DNA of 64,000 nt, taken from positions 186,001-250,000 of the forward strand of contig DASXEB010000019.1 in assembly GCA_036490335.1 (NCBI GenBank), read 5' to 3'. Positions 41,335 to 49,002 of the stretch are shown piece after piece (the stretch's first letter is position 1; every line of letters starts with the position of its first letter). Source of the DNA: Palsa-1392 sp036490335. Its GTDB lineage: Bacteria; Verrucomicrobiota; Verrucomicrobiia; Chthoniobacterales; UBA10450. The notes beneath the pieces are model-generated. The model was given only the letters and a program-made list of their open reading frames with translations, ran no database searches and was not told the DNA's origin. Position numbers and translations under genes: made by a program.

Positions 41335-42427
41335 ATGAAACTTCAAAGCATCCTCGCCTGTGTTAGTTTCTTCGTTGCCGTGGCTGTAAGCCACGGCGCA
41401 ATTAACAACGCCGACAGTTACCGTAACGCCAACGCCGACGCCGTCAGTGACGCCGACGCCGCCTCCTGATCCGACCGCCACACCGTATACGGAACCGGGA
41501 ACTCCGAGTCCGTCGCCAAGTACTACTCCCTCGCCCGCTCCTACTGCCATTCCGGCTGACTTCCAGCCGCCCGCAGAGGGAGACTATAATCCTACATTGG
41601 AATGGCGCATATTTCCGCCTCCTAGCGGTTCGGGGCCTTGGCCAGCGGTGATTGTTTTGCACATTGGCGGGTGGCATGGGGGAAGCATTTATGACGGGGA
41701 TAATAGTGCTCCTCAAGACCTAGCTAACGCCGGCTTTTACACCGTTGTCGCCTCATACCGTCTAGCTCCGAAAAATCTTATTACCGGACAATATCCTCAC
41801 GACGGTACCTCGCTCGGGATTGCATCAGGCCGACCGCCACAGCAGACCGACGACGTCGAGGCTGAGGTGAACGCTCTTAGGACTGACCCAAACTGTAATG
41901 GAACCGTGGGCATATTGGGAGGATCGGCTGGCGGAAGCCATGCGGCGTTCGCAGCCCTAGACACAACGGATACTGGGCTGACGTGGCCGTTCTGGGCAGG
42001 ATACAAACGGCCGAGCTTCGTAGCCTGCCTTTCCGGGGCCTACGACTTTTCTGATCGAACCGATCCAACTGCTCGGTTTATCCAAGACGTCGAGAACTAC
42101 ACTAACACCGATTCTTTGCTCGGCCAATGGGAAGTTTCTCCGATAGCCAATGTGCCGTCAACCTACGTTCCGATGTATTTCATCCATAGCGAAAACGATT
42201 CGCAGCCTCCCCACCAACAGTGGGACATGTTTAATGCGCTTTACCAAGCGGGAGCGCCGACAAATATGTATCAGATGTGGACGATTCCGGACAGCGATGC
42301 GCATGCGTTCGCTTATTGGGATTCGCCAATCTACGACACCTATCCGCTAAGCACATCGTGGTTGGTTAAGAATCGGGTTATTGGGTACTTTCAGTACTTC
42401 CTGCAACACGGTCACACCCACTTCTAA
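41335..42427 (+). CDS. Secreted alpha/beta-hydrolase (esterase), copy 2
   Basis: The body from about 41396 to 42427 is intact: a Thr/Pro linker, VIVLHIGGWHGG (oxyanion), SAPQDLANAGFY, GILGGSAGGSHAAF (nucleophile Ser), MYFIHSENDS (likely Asp) and DAHAFAYW (His). It is about 55% similar to copy 1 by eye. The expected signal peptide (MKLQSILACVSFFVAVAV-SHGA) starts at ATG 41335 but in another frame, and the switch must lie near 41390-41410. The hydrolase frame itself offers only an unconvincing GTG at 41447. As in copy 1, one indel separates leader from enzyme or splits the enzyme. A sequencing error or true decay are both possible. Confidence 0.75.
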
Positions 42428-42451
42428 GGTTTTCCTAGGAGTTCCTTTCAG

Positions 42452-42480
42452 GGAGCGCACGCTATCTCGGCGTGCGCTCC
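42452..42480 (+). terminator. Stem-loop after esterase copy 2
   Basis: GGAGCGCACGC (42452-42462) pairs perfectly with GCGTGCGCTCC (42470-42480), 7-base loop, 25 bp after the stop. The tail is not T-rich. Confidence 0.65.
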
Positions 42481-42674
42481 TCACAATCAACCTACTGTGA
42501 CGTCTGCGCTGCTATTACCAGCTGAGTCGTCTCGCCTAACGATTTGGTCGTGTGGGGCGAGTAACGGTTTGCGTTCCGCATAGCGGGTAACCGCGAGCTT
42601 TCCCTTCGGAGATCGGCCGAACATTCAATCCCCTTAGCCTACTGTTCGGCGTGATCGACCAACGTCCCAGGACA

Positions 42675-42700
42675 TTCTTGTATTACAAGAAGCCTTGACA
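42675..42700 (+). promoter_or_regulatory. Palindromic operator and -35-like box before the resolvase remnant
   Basis: TTCTTGTA-T-TACAAGAA (42675-42691) is a perfect 17-bp palindrome followed by TTGACA at 42695-42700. It lies just before the resolvase fragment and may be its old operator/promoter or a recombination site. Confidence 0.5.
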
Positions 42701-42708
42701 GGCTCCTA

Positions 42709-42807
42709 TTGAAAGGCGAAGCGGCGAAATCGGTCGGAGTCTGGATTCGCATTTCAACTGAAGATCAAGTGAAAGGCGAGAGTCCGAAACATCACGATCG
42801 CCGCGCT
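42709..42807 (+). pseudogene. Serine recombinase (resolvase family) N-terminal remnant
   Basis: The TTG-started frame reads SVGVWIRISTEDQVKGESPK then HHDRRA. This matches the start of the resolvase catalytic domain of large serine recombinases, with the catalytic Ser in IRIST. Homology stops at about codon 33, where the sequence passes into the signal-peptide region of the next gene in another frame. The rest of the recombinase is absent. It is a scar of a mobile element or integration event. Confidence 0.65.
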
Positions 42808-43213
42808 TGCGCTCAGCGCCGCCGGCCGGTGCTTCGCCCAAAGCGACGCGCCTTACACGGAGGGACCGGTCTGGACGGTCACGATGGTGAAAACGAAACC
42901 AGGCATGGGCGATGATTACCTCAAGATGCTGACCAAGGTTTACAAGGCCGAAAGCGACGAGGCGAAGAAGCAAAACATCATCATGGATTACAAAATCCTC
43001 CTCGGCCAGGCCGCGACGCCGAACGATTACGACATCCTCATCATGCAGGAATTCCAAAACATGGCGGCGCTCGACGGCCTGCGCGAGAAGATCGATCCGA
43101 TCGACAAGAAGATCATCGGCAGCCTCGAGACGCAGCATCAGGGCGCGGTCAAGCGGATGGAAGTGCGCGAAATCATGGGCACGAAATTGATGCGCGAAAT
43201 CACCCTGAAGTAG
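42773..43213 (+). CDS. Secreted hypothetical protein with damaged 5' end
   Basis: The frame is open from 42773. It encodes a typical leader (ITIAALALSAAGRCFAQ) and then SDAPYTEGPVWTVTMVKTKP, GDDYLKMLTKVYKAESDEAK and a C-terminus ending REITLK, about 125 mature residues. There is no start codon before the leader in this frame; the first ATG (42884) would lose the signal peptide. Removing one A at 42772-42774 would join a GTG to it, or the true start was replaced when the resolvase fragment landed. The fold resembles small dimeric alpha/beta barrel proteins, but I cannot confirm that. Confidence 0.65.
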   Translation, partial: KARVRNITIAALALSAAGRCFAQSDAPYTEGPVWTVTMVKTKPGMGDDYLKMLTKVYKAESDEAKKQNIIMDYKILLGQAATPNDYDILIMQEFQNMAALDGLREKIDPIDKKIIGSLETQHQGAVKRMEVREIMGTKLMREITLK

Positions 43214-43229
43214 CGCGGTTTTCGGCCGC

Positions 43230-43262
43230 ACCGCCTCTCCGGCGATGGACTGGGGAGGCGGT
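43230..43262. terminator. Bidirectional stem-loop between convergent genes
   Basis: ACCGCCTC (43230-43237) pairs with GAGGCGGT (43255-43262), followed by TTCCC. It separates the secreted protein from the convergent toxin gene. Confidence 0.65.
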
Positions 43263-43268
43263 TTCCCG

Positions 43269-43697
43269 TCAGGCGCTCAGGCCGCGCAGATCGAAGTGGG
43301 CTGCGGCCGCGAGAAGGCGGCGATCGTTCGAGTAGATTTCCCTGAAACCGCGCGCGGCGGCGCTGGCGAGATGAAGCGCGTCCGCGGCACGGAGGAAGAC
43401 GGTCGCGGGCAGTTTGCCGATTCGTTGCGAGAGATCGGCCACGAGGGCCCCGCTCAGCGGCAGCCATTCCCACAGGTCCGCGTCGCAGTCGGCCTGGAAC
43501 TGTTCGCAGAGGATGGCGAAGGTGCGGGCGGTGAAGGCGCGCTCGCGGAGCTTGCGGTGGAACACGGTCAGAACTTCGATCCGGCCGTGCAGGCAGCAGG
43601 CAACTTCTCCGGCCTCCCCGGCCAGCGCGCGCACGGCGTCCGAATCCGGTTCCTCCAGGTAGAACTTGGCGATATACGCGGCGTCGAAATAAATCAC
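43269..43697 (-). CDS. PIN-domain toxin (VapC-like)
   Basis: 142 residues of a PIN-domain ribonuclease. The start MIYFDAAYIAKFYLEEPDS carries the first acidic residue (Asp5). ADALHLASA holds the second cluster, and the later FREIYSNDRRLLAAA fits the final Asp. VapC toxins cleave tRNA or rRNA when freed from the antitoxin. It overlaps the antitoxin by 4 bp (GTGA), antitoxin first, the usual order. It lies beside the resolvase scar in an accessory region. Confidence 0.88.
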   Translation of the reverse strand: MIYFDAAYIAKFYLEEPDSDAVRALAGEAGEVACCLHGRIEVLTVFHRKLRERAFTARTFAILCEQFQADCDADLWEWLPLSGALVADLSQRIGKLPATVFLRAADALHLASAAARGFREIYSNDRRLLAAAAHFDLRGLSA

Positions 43698-43954
43698 AGG
43701 TCGGACTGCCGATCGCGGTCGGCGGAGAGGAGGGCCGTGCTCTCGGCGCCGCGAGCGAGTTTGCCGCGCAGTTTTCGGTAGGCGGGCAGGACTCGGCGAT
43801 CGCGGAATCGATCGCGATGTTCGGGTAAACGATAAGGGGCGAGTGCGGCGACGGGCCGGCCGCGCTCGGTGATGACGATCTGCTCATGCGCCCCGGCCTG
43901 CCGGACCCATTGGCCGGTCTTCTCGTGCAGCTCGCGGATGGAGATGGTCTTCAT
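43694..43954 (-). CDS. Antitoxin, Phd/YefM family
   Basis: 86 residues. The N-terminal half (MKTISIRELHEKTGQWVRQ, EQIVITERGRPVAALAPY) is the Phd/YefM DNA-binding fold. The C-terminal half (DRFRDRRVLPAYRKLRGKLA) would wrap the toxin. Pairing of a Phd antitoxin with a PIN toxin is common. A perfect palindrome overlaps its start codon, so autoregulation is likely. Confidence 0.87.
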   Translation of the reverse strand: MKTISIRELHEKTGQWVRQAGAHEQIVITERGRPVAALAPYRLPEHRDRFRDRRVLPAYRKLRGKLARGAESTALLSADRDRQSDL

Positions 43955-43973
43955 GTGTCACATAGTGACACAT
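43953..43973. promoter_or_regulatory. Antitoxin operator palindrome
   Basis: ATGTGTCAC-ATA-GTGACACAT is a perfect 9+9 inverted repeat overlapping the antitoxin start codon (43952-43954). This fits direct steric autoregulation by the antitoxin-toxin complex. Confidence 0.75.
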
Positions 43974-44141
43974 CGAGCGGAAAAGTCACGTTCTTCGATC
44001 CTGCGCGGACTCGCCCAGGCTACCGCGGCATTCGTTAGGCTGGCGGAAACAACGATCTTGCCCGCGCCGGGAAGCGCCTTAACTTTAGAGTCGGCGCGCT
44101 CGCGCGAGCGGCGCGTTTGTTTTACAAATGGAGAACCGCCG

Positions 44142-45878
44142 ATGAAAACGAAATCTTTTTCCACGAGCAACGCCGCCGTGGCGGCGTTGCCGAAGCATCT
44201 CCTCCAATTCGCGGTCGATCAGCGCTACGACGATTACACGTCGGTCGATCACGCGGTCTGGCGTTTCATCATGCGGCAGAATGTTTTTTTCCTGAAGGAA
44301 TACGCGCACAAACTTTATTTCCAGGGTTTGCTCGACACCGGGATCAGCTTCGATCGCATCCCGCGGATCGAGGAGATGAACGACATCCTGGCGAAGATCG
44401 GCTGGGGCTGCGTGGCGGTGGATGGGTTTATTCCGCCGGCGGCTTTCATGGAATTCCAGGCGTATCGCGTGCTCGTGATCGCGTGCGACATGCGCCAGAT
44501 CAATCACATCGAATACACCCCCGCGCCCGACATCGTGCACGAAGCCGCGGGTCACGCGCCGATCATTGTCGATCAGGAATATGCCGACTATTTGCAGCGT
44601 TTTGGCGAGGTCGGCGCGAAGGCGATGTCGTCGAAAAAAGATTTCGAGCTCTACGAAGCGATCCGGCATCTCTCGATCCTGAAAGAGCTGCCGAATCCCG
44701 AGCCTAACGAACTCGCCGAAGCGACGCGGTTGGTCGAAGAGCGACAGAAAAATCTCGGCCAGCCGAGCGAGATGGCGCTGCTCTCACGGCTGCATTGGTG
44801 GACCGTGGAATACGGGCTTATCGGCCCGATGGATAACCCGAAAATCTACGGCGCCGGTCTGCTTTCCTCGATCGGCGAATCGGTGTCCTGCCTCGAGCCG
44901 AAGGTGAAGAAAATCCCATACTCGTTAGGCGCAGCCGAGACCGCTTTCGACATCACGACGAAACAGCCGCAGCTCTTCGTCACCCGCGATTTCAAACAGC
45001 TCGCTGATGTGCTCGAAGAATTCGCGAGCAGGATGGCCTTCCGCGTCGGCGGCCTCGCCGGCCTCGAAAAGGCGATCGCAAGCCACAACACCGCGACCTG
45101 CGAATACGATTCCGGCCTGCAAGTTTCCGGCACCTTCACGGAAGTGCTGACCGCGCCTAACGATGAGCCGATTTACCTGCGCACGACCGGCCCGACCGCG
45201 CTCGCCTTCGCAAACAAGGAGCTCGCCGGCCACGGCATCGACTATCACAAGGATGGCTTCGGTTCGCCGATCGGCGCGTGGAAGGAAACGGAAATCCGCG
45301 AAGGCGAAAAGGTGAAGTTGGAATTCGAAAGCGGCGTCACAGTGGAAGGCAAAGTCGAAAAACTTTTGCGCAGCGACGACAAGTTGCTCGTCATCATTTT
45401 TTCGAATTGCACGGCGTCGTTAGGCGAGTGCGTGCTCTTCGATCCAAGCTGGGGCGCTTACGACATGGCGGTCGGCAGAAAGATTGCCTCCGTCTTCAAC
45501 GGCGCCGCGGACAAGGACGCCTACAACCAGGTCGCGCTCGTCCCGAAAGAACGCACGATCAAAAATCCCTCCGACGCGCAGCGCCGAAAACTGGAGAGCC
45601 TTTACCAGCAGGTGCGCGACATTCGCGCCCGCAAGACCGGTTACGAACGCCTCGGCGAAATCTGGGAGACGCAGCAAGCCGAACACCCGAACGACTGGCT
45701 CCTCTCGATGGAGATTTTCGAGATCCTCGACGACATCGAAGAACAAAAGCCGTTGCAGACGAAGGTCGCAAAATTCCTCCACGCCCGCAAAGCTGCCGAC
45801 AAGGAACTCGCGACCTTGATCGAGTGGGGCTTCCGGCTCGTGCATTACCACAAGCAGGCCGCGCATACCGCAGTCTGA
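44142..45878 (+). CDS. Aromatic amino acid hydroxylase (phenylalanine 4-monooxygenase family), long form
   Basis: 578 residues from ATG 44142, with GGAG at 44130 as ribosome site. It is a pterin-dependent non-haem iron hydroxylase. The iron ligands are His133 and His138 in VHEAAGHAP and Glu223 in HWWTVEYGL. Bacterial PhhA is about 260-300 residues; here the hydroxylase part ends near residue 330 and is followed by about 250 residues (ETEIREGEKVKLEFESG, VLFDPSWGAYDMAVG) of unknown role. Long forms are known in Bacteroidota and related phyla. No regulatory ACT domain is seen. Whether it acts on Phe, Tyr or Trp is uncertain. Confidence 0.88.
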   Translation: MKTKSFSTSNAAVAALPKHLLQFAVDQRYDDYTSVDHAVWRFIMRQNVFFLKEYAHKLYFQGLLDTGISFDRIPRIEEMNDILAKIGWGCVAVDGFIPPAAFMEFQAYRVLVIACDMRQINHIEYTPAPDIVHEAAGHAPIIVDQEYADYLQRFGEVGAKAMSSKKDFELYEAIRHLSILKELPNPEPNELAEATRLVEERQKNLGQPSEMALLSRLHWWTVEYGLIGPMDNPKIYGAGLLSSIGESVSCLEPKVKKIPYSLGAAETAFDITTKQPQLFVTRDFKQLADVLEEFASRMAFRVGGLAGLEKAIASHNTATCEYDSGLQVSGTFTEVLTAPNDEPIYLRTTGPTALAFANKELAGHGIDYHKDGFGSPIGAWKETEIREGEKVKLEFESGVTVEGKVEKLLRSDDKLLVIIFSNCTASLGECVLFDPSWGAYDMAVGRKIASVFNGAADKDAYNQVALVPKERTIKNPSDAQRRKLESLYQQVRDIRARKTGYERLGEIWETQQAEHPNDWLLSMEIFEILDDIEEQKPLQTKVAKFLHARKAADKELATLIEWGFRLVHYHKQAAHTAV

Positions 45879-45895
45879 GCGGCGACTCGTTAGGC

Positions 45896-46465
45896 GTGAT
45901 TCAGCAGCGCGTGGCAAAACTGCTCGCCGTCTGCCTGACGACGGCAACTCTCGTCATCTTTTTGCCTAACGGGAAGGCAGCCGGCATCAACGAAGCGCTC
46001 ACTCCTCATCTCGATCCGCACGGGCCGCCCTCCACGCCGCCGGATTCGACGCCGGCCGATCTTTTTCGCGAGGCAAATCTGGAAGCGTTCGTTTCCCAAT
46101 TCATCGCTGCCGCCGGGCAGCCGCGGGTCGAGGCGGAATTGCGATTCTTTGCCGATCGCGTCGATTATTTCGGCCGCGCCAATGTGCTGCGCGAAGAAAT
46201 CCGGCGCGAGCTGACCGATCGCCTGCAATGGCCGCAGCGCGATTTCGAAATCATCGGCCCGCTCGAAATCGTCCGGATCGGAAGCGATCGCGCCCGCGTC
46301 AGCTTCCCGTTGCGCTACGATTTTCGCAGCGGCCAGCGGCACGTTTCCGGAAAAGCGAAACGAACGCTCGTCGTCGCCGCCGCTTCGCCCGACGAACTCG
46401 AGATCGTCGCCCTGAACGATCATTCATTTGAAACTTCCGACTCGCCGCGCCATAGAAATCCATGA
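45896..46465 (+). CDS. Secreted hypothetical protein (NTF2/SnoaL-like possible)
   Basis: 189 residues from GTG 45896 (VIQQRVAKLLAVCLTTATLV), a signal peptide cleaved near GKAAG. After a Pro-rich linker, AFVSQFIAAAGQPRVEAELR, FFADRVDYFGR and RVSFPLRYDFRSGQRHVSGK suggest an alpha+beta barrel of the NTF2-like type, often a small-molecule or protein-binding domain. The start follows the nonamer TCGTTAGGC directly. It overlaps the next gene by 4 bp (ATGA). Confidence 0.65.
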   Translation: MIQQRVAKLLAVCLTTATLVIFLPNGKAAGINEALTPHLDPHGPPSTPPDSTPADLFREANLEAFVSQFIAAAGQPRVEAELRFFADRVDYFGRANVLREEIRRELTDRLQWPQRDFEIIGPLEIVRIGSDRARVSFPLRYDFRSGQRHVSGKAKRTLVVAAASPDELEIVALNDHSFETSDSPRHRNP

Positions 46466-46704
46466 CCGACAATCTCGTTTTCCGGCGCGTGCTCCAGTTC
46501 GGCGCGCTCATTCTCATCGGCGACGGCGTGATGGGTTTGATCAAGCCGCGCTGGCATTCGCTCCTCTGGCATTTTGGCCCCGAGCTGGCGCGGGCCGCGA
46601 CTGAGGAGCTGGCCGAACATCCCAAAACCGCCCGCACCATCTACCTCGCCGAGGCCGCGCTCGGCATCGCGATTGCTTCTTTACAGACGCCGGAAATCGA
46701 CTGA
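46462..46704 (+). CDS. Small membrane protein, hypothetical
   Basis: 80 residues with a hydrophobic N-terminal helix (VLQFGALILIGDGVMGLI) and a second at the C-terminus (AEAALGIAIASLQ). The middle is polar (GPELARAATEELAEHPKTAR). It is translationally coupled to the secreted protein upstream and lies 45 bp before proB. No family is recognised. Confidence 0.65.
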   Translation: MTDNLVFRRVLQFGALILIGDGVMGLIKPRWHSLLWHFGPELARAATEELAEHPKTARTIYLAEAALGIAIASLQTPEID

Positions 46705-46749
46705 GCGCCTGACGACTCGAGAGCCGGCTGAAAATTTCCGCCGACGACC

Positions 46750-47535
46750 ATGATCCGGAGCCCGCGCGCGCAAAAAAAGAAGCGCATCATCCTCAAGTTC
46801 GGCTCCGGGATTTTGACCCGCCCGCACGCGCCTGGCCTCGATCAAAAACAATTTGCGCGTCTCGCCGCGGAGATCGCGTCGCTCGTCCGCGCCGGTCACG
46901 AATGCGTCGCGGTCACGAGCGGCGCGGTCGCGGCCGGCATCGTCGCGCTTTCGCTGCGGGAACGGCCTAACGACCTCGTGACCGCGCAGGCCAGCGCGGC
47001 CGTCGGCCAGTCGAAATTGATGCGCGCCTACGAGACTGCCTTCGCCCGGCACAAGCTCAACGTCGCCCAGCTTCTCCTCACCCACGGCGACCTCGACAGC
47101 CAGATGCGGAGCAACAACGCGCGCAACACGCTCGAGCGCCTGCTCGCCGCCGGCAACGTCGTCCCGATCATCAACGAGAACGATTCCGTCGCAGTCGAGG
47201 AATTAAAATTCGGCGACAACGACCGGCTCTCCGCCGAAGTCGCGATGCTCGCGCGCGCGGACCTGCTCATCATTCTCACCGGCGTCGATGGTTTGCTCGA
47301 TGCGAAAGGCCGACTCGTTAGGCGGGTGCGCGCGATCGACCACGCGAAGCAACTGGCGAACGGGAGCAAGGGAAAATTCTCCGTCGGCGGAATGCTTTCG
47401 AAACTGGAGGCGGTCAAGATCGCGGTCGAGGCCGGGATCGCGACCTCGATCATCAACGGCCGGCAGCCGCACCTGATCGCGGCCGTCGTGGCGGGCGAAG
47501 AAGCGGGCACGCGCTTTCTCGTCCGGCGTCGTTAG
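46750..47535 (+). CDS. proB: Glutamate 5-kinase without PUA domain
   Basis: 261 residues of an amino-acid-kinase fold that phosphorylates glutamate, the first step to proline. It shows KRIILKFGSGILT, AVTSGAVAAGI, IINENDSVAVEELKFGDND and SVGGMLSKLEAVKIAVEAGI. The PUA domain of the 367-residue E. coli form is absent, as in several other lineages, which can alter proline feedback. Its stop TAG is provided by the nonamer at 47531-47539, 8 bp before proA. Confidence 0.95.
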   Translation: MIRSPRAQKKKRIILKFGSGILTRPHAPGLDQKQFARLAAEIASLVRAGHECVAVTSGAVAAGIVALSLRERPNDLVTAQASAAVGQSKLMRAYETAFARHKLNVAQLLLTHGDLDSQMRSNNARNTLERLLAAGNVVPIINENDSVAVEELKFGDNDRLSAEVAMLARADLLIILTGVDGLLDAKGRLVRRVRAIDHAKQLANGSKGKFSVGGMLSKLEAVKIAVEAGIATSIINGRQPHLIAAVVAGEEAGTRFLVRRR

Positions 47536-47543
47536 GCTGCGCG

Positions 47544-48815
47544 ATGGAGCTTCGCGAGCAGATTCAAGATTTCGGCCGACGCGCGCGGCAGGCCTCGCGA
47601 GCGCTGGCCCGGCTGACGAGCGAAGAAAAGAATTCCGCGCTCCGTGCGATCGCGGATGAGATCCTCGCGGCGGCACCGCAGATCCTGGCCGCGAACGAAA
47701 AAGACCTGGCGCGGGCAAAAACGAACGCGCTCGCGCCTGCCATGATCGATCGCCTGACCTTGAGCACAGCCGGTCTTGAGAAAATGGCCGAAGGGATTCG
47801 CCAGGTCGCGGCCTTGCCCGATCCGGTGGGCGAAATCATCCGCCGCTGGCGCCGGCCTAACGATATCGAGATTTCCAAAGTCCGCGTCCCGATCGGCGTC
47901 ATCGGCATCATTTACGAATCGCGGCCGAACGTGACGAGCGACGCCGCCGTCCTCTGCCTTAAAACCGGCAACGCGGCGATTTTGCGCGGCGGCTCGGAAT
48001 CGATCGAGTCGAACCTCGCCATCGCGGAAGCGCTCCGGCGCGGCGGCCCGCGCGGCGGTTTGCCGGCCGACAGCATTCAGCTCGTGCCACGGACCGACCG
48101 CGAAGCCGTCCGGCACATGGCCGAGATGGACGAATACATCGACGTCATCATCCCGCGCGGCGGCGCGGCGCTAATCGAAGCCGTCACGGCCCACGCGCGC
48201 ATGCCGGTGATCAAACACGCCGACGGCATTTGCAGCGTTTACGTCGATCGCGAGGCCGACCTCGCGATGGCGGTCGAGATTATTCTCAACGGCAAAACCC
48301 AGCGTCCCGGCGTCTGCAACGCGATCGAGACCGTGCTCGTCCATCGCACGGTCCTTGACTCGTTAGGCGCAAAGCTCGCGCCCCGGCTGGCGGAAAAGCA
48401 GGTCGAGCTGCGGGCCGACGAAGAAGGCTTCGCCCAATTTTCGGCACGCAGTTACGAGCGGTTGCGGCGCGCGACCGCGACCGATTGGGAGACGGAATTT
48501 CTCGACCTCATCCTCGCCCTGCGCGTGGTCGGGAGCGCCGATGAGGCCATCGACCACATCGAGCGGCATGGTTCCCATCACAGCGATTGCATCGTCACGC
48601 GCGATGAGGCAACGGCGGAAAAATTTCTCCGCGAAGTCGATTCCGCGACGGTTTACTGGAATGCCTCGACCCGGTTCACCGACGGGGGCGAGTTCGGTTT
48701 CGGTGCCGAGATCGGCATCAGCACCGAAAAGCTGCACGCCCGCGGCCCGATGGGCTTGGAGGAACTGACGACCTACAAATACATGATCCGCGGCCACGGG
48801 CAGGTTCGCCGGTAG
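47544..48815 (+). CDS. proA: Glutamate-5-semialdehyde dehydrogenase (gamma-glutamyl phosphate reductase)
   Basis: 423 residues, standard length. It reduces gamma-glutamyl phosphate with NADPH, the second step to proline. Visible are VPIGVIGIIYESRPNVT, LRGGSESIESN, KHADGICSVYVD and the catalytic Cys region RPGVCNAIETVLVH, then FGFGAEIGISTEKLHARGP near the end. It forms an operon with proB. Two nonamers lie within it. Confidence 0.96.
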   Translation: MELREQIQDFGRRARQASRALARLTSEEKNSALRAIADEILAAAPQILAANEKDLARAKTNALAPAMIDRLTLSTAGLEKMAEGIRQVAALPDPVGEIIRRWRRPNDIEISKVRVPIGVIGIIYESRPNVTSDAAVLCLKTGNAAILRGGSESIESNLAIAEALRRGGPRGGLPADSIQLVPRTDREAVRHMAEMDEYIDVIIPRGGAALIEAVTAHARMPVIKHADGICSVYVDREADLAMAVEIILNGKTQRPGVCNAIETVLVHRTVLDSLGAKLAPRLAEKQVELRADEEGFAQFSARSYERLRRATATDWETEFLDLILALRVVGSADEAIDHIERHGSHHSDCIVTRDEATAEKFLREVDSATVYWNASTRFTDGGEFGFGAEIGISTEKLHARGPMGLEELTTYKYMIRGHGQVRR

Positions 48816-48863
48816 GCCGCGAGATTTCAAAAGTCGGCGACGGCTTCTGGATATTGCGTCGCA

Positions 48864-48980
48864 AAAAACTCCAGAGTTTACGCCGGACTTTGGAAACGAG
48901 GTAATGGAATCCCGAAAGTCTTTGAAAGATTTTGGAAATTCTCTCTGAGAAACTCCAGGTTCCGCGCCGGACTCCTGGGA
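48864..48980. repeat. Pair of hairpin-forming direct repeats downstream of proA
   Basis: AAACTCCAGAGTTTACGCCG-GACTTTGG (48866-48892) and AAACTCCAGGTTCCGCGCCG-GACTCCTGG (48950-48978) are similar. In each the end bases pair (CCAGAG with CTTTGG; CCAGG with CCTGG), with compensating changes. They occupy the gap between proA and the convergent permease. Confidence 0.5.
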
Positions 48981-49002
48981 CCGCGTCGCGGAACGACAAT
49001 AA

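Noticed and set aside
42683..43231. 182-codon minus-strand frame opposite the resolvase scar and secreted protein
   Set aside because: Composition of a shadow frame; the plus strand has the signal peptide and recombinase similarity.
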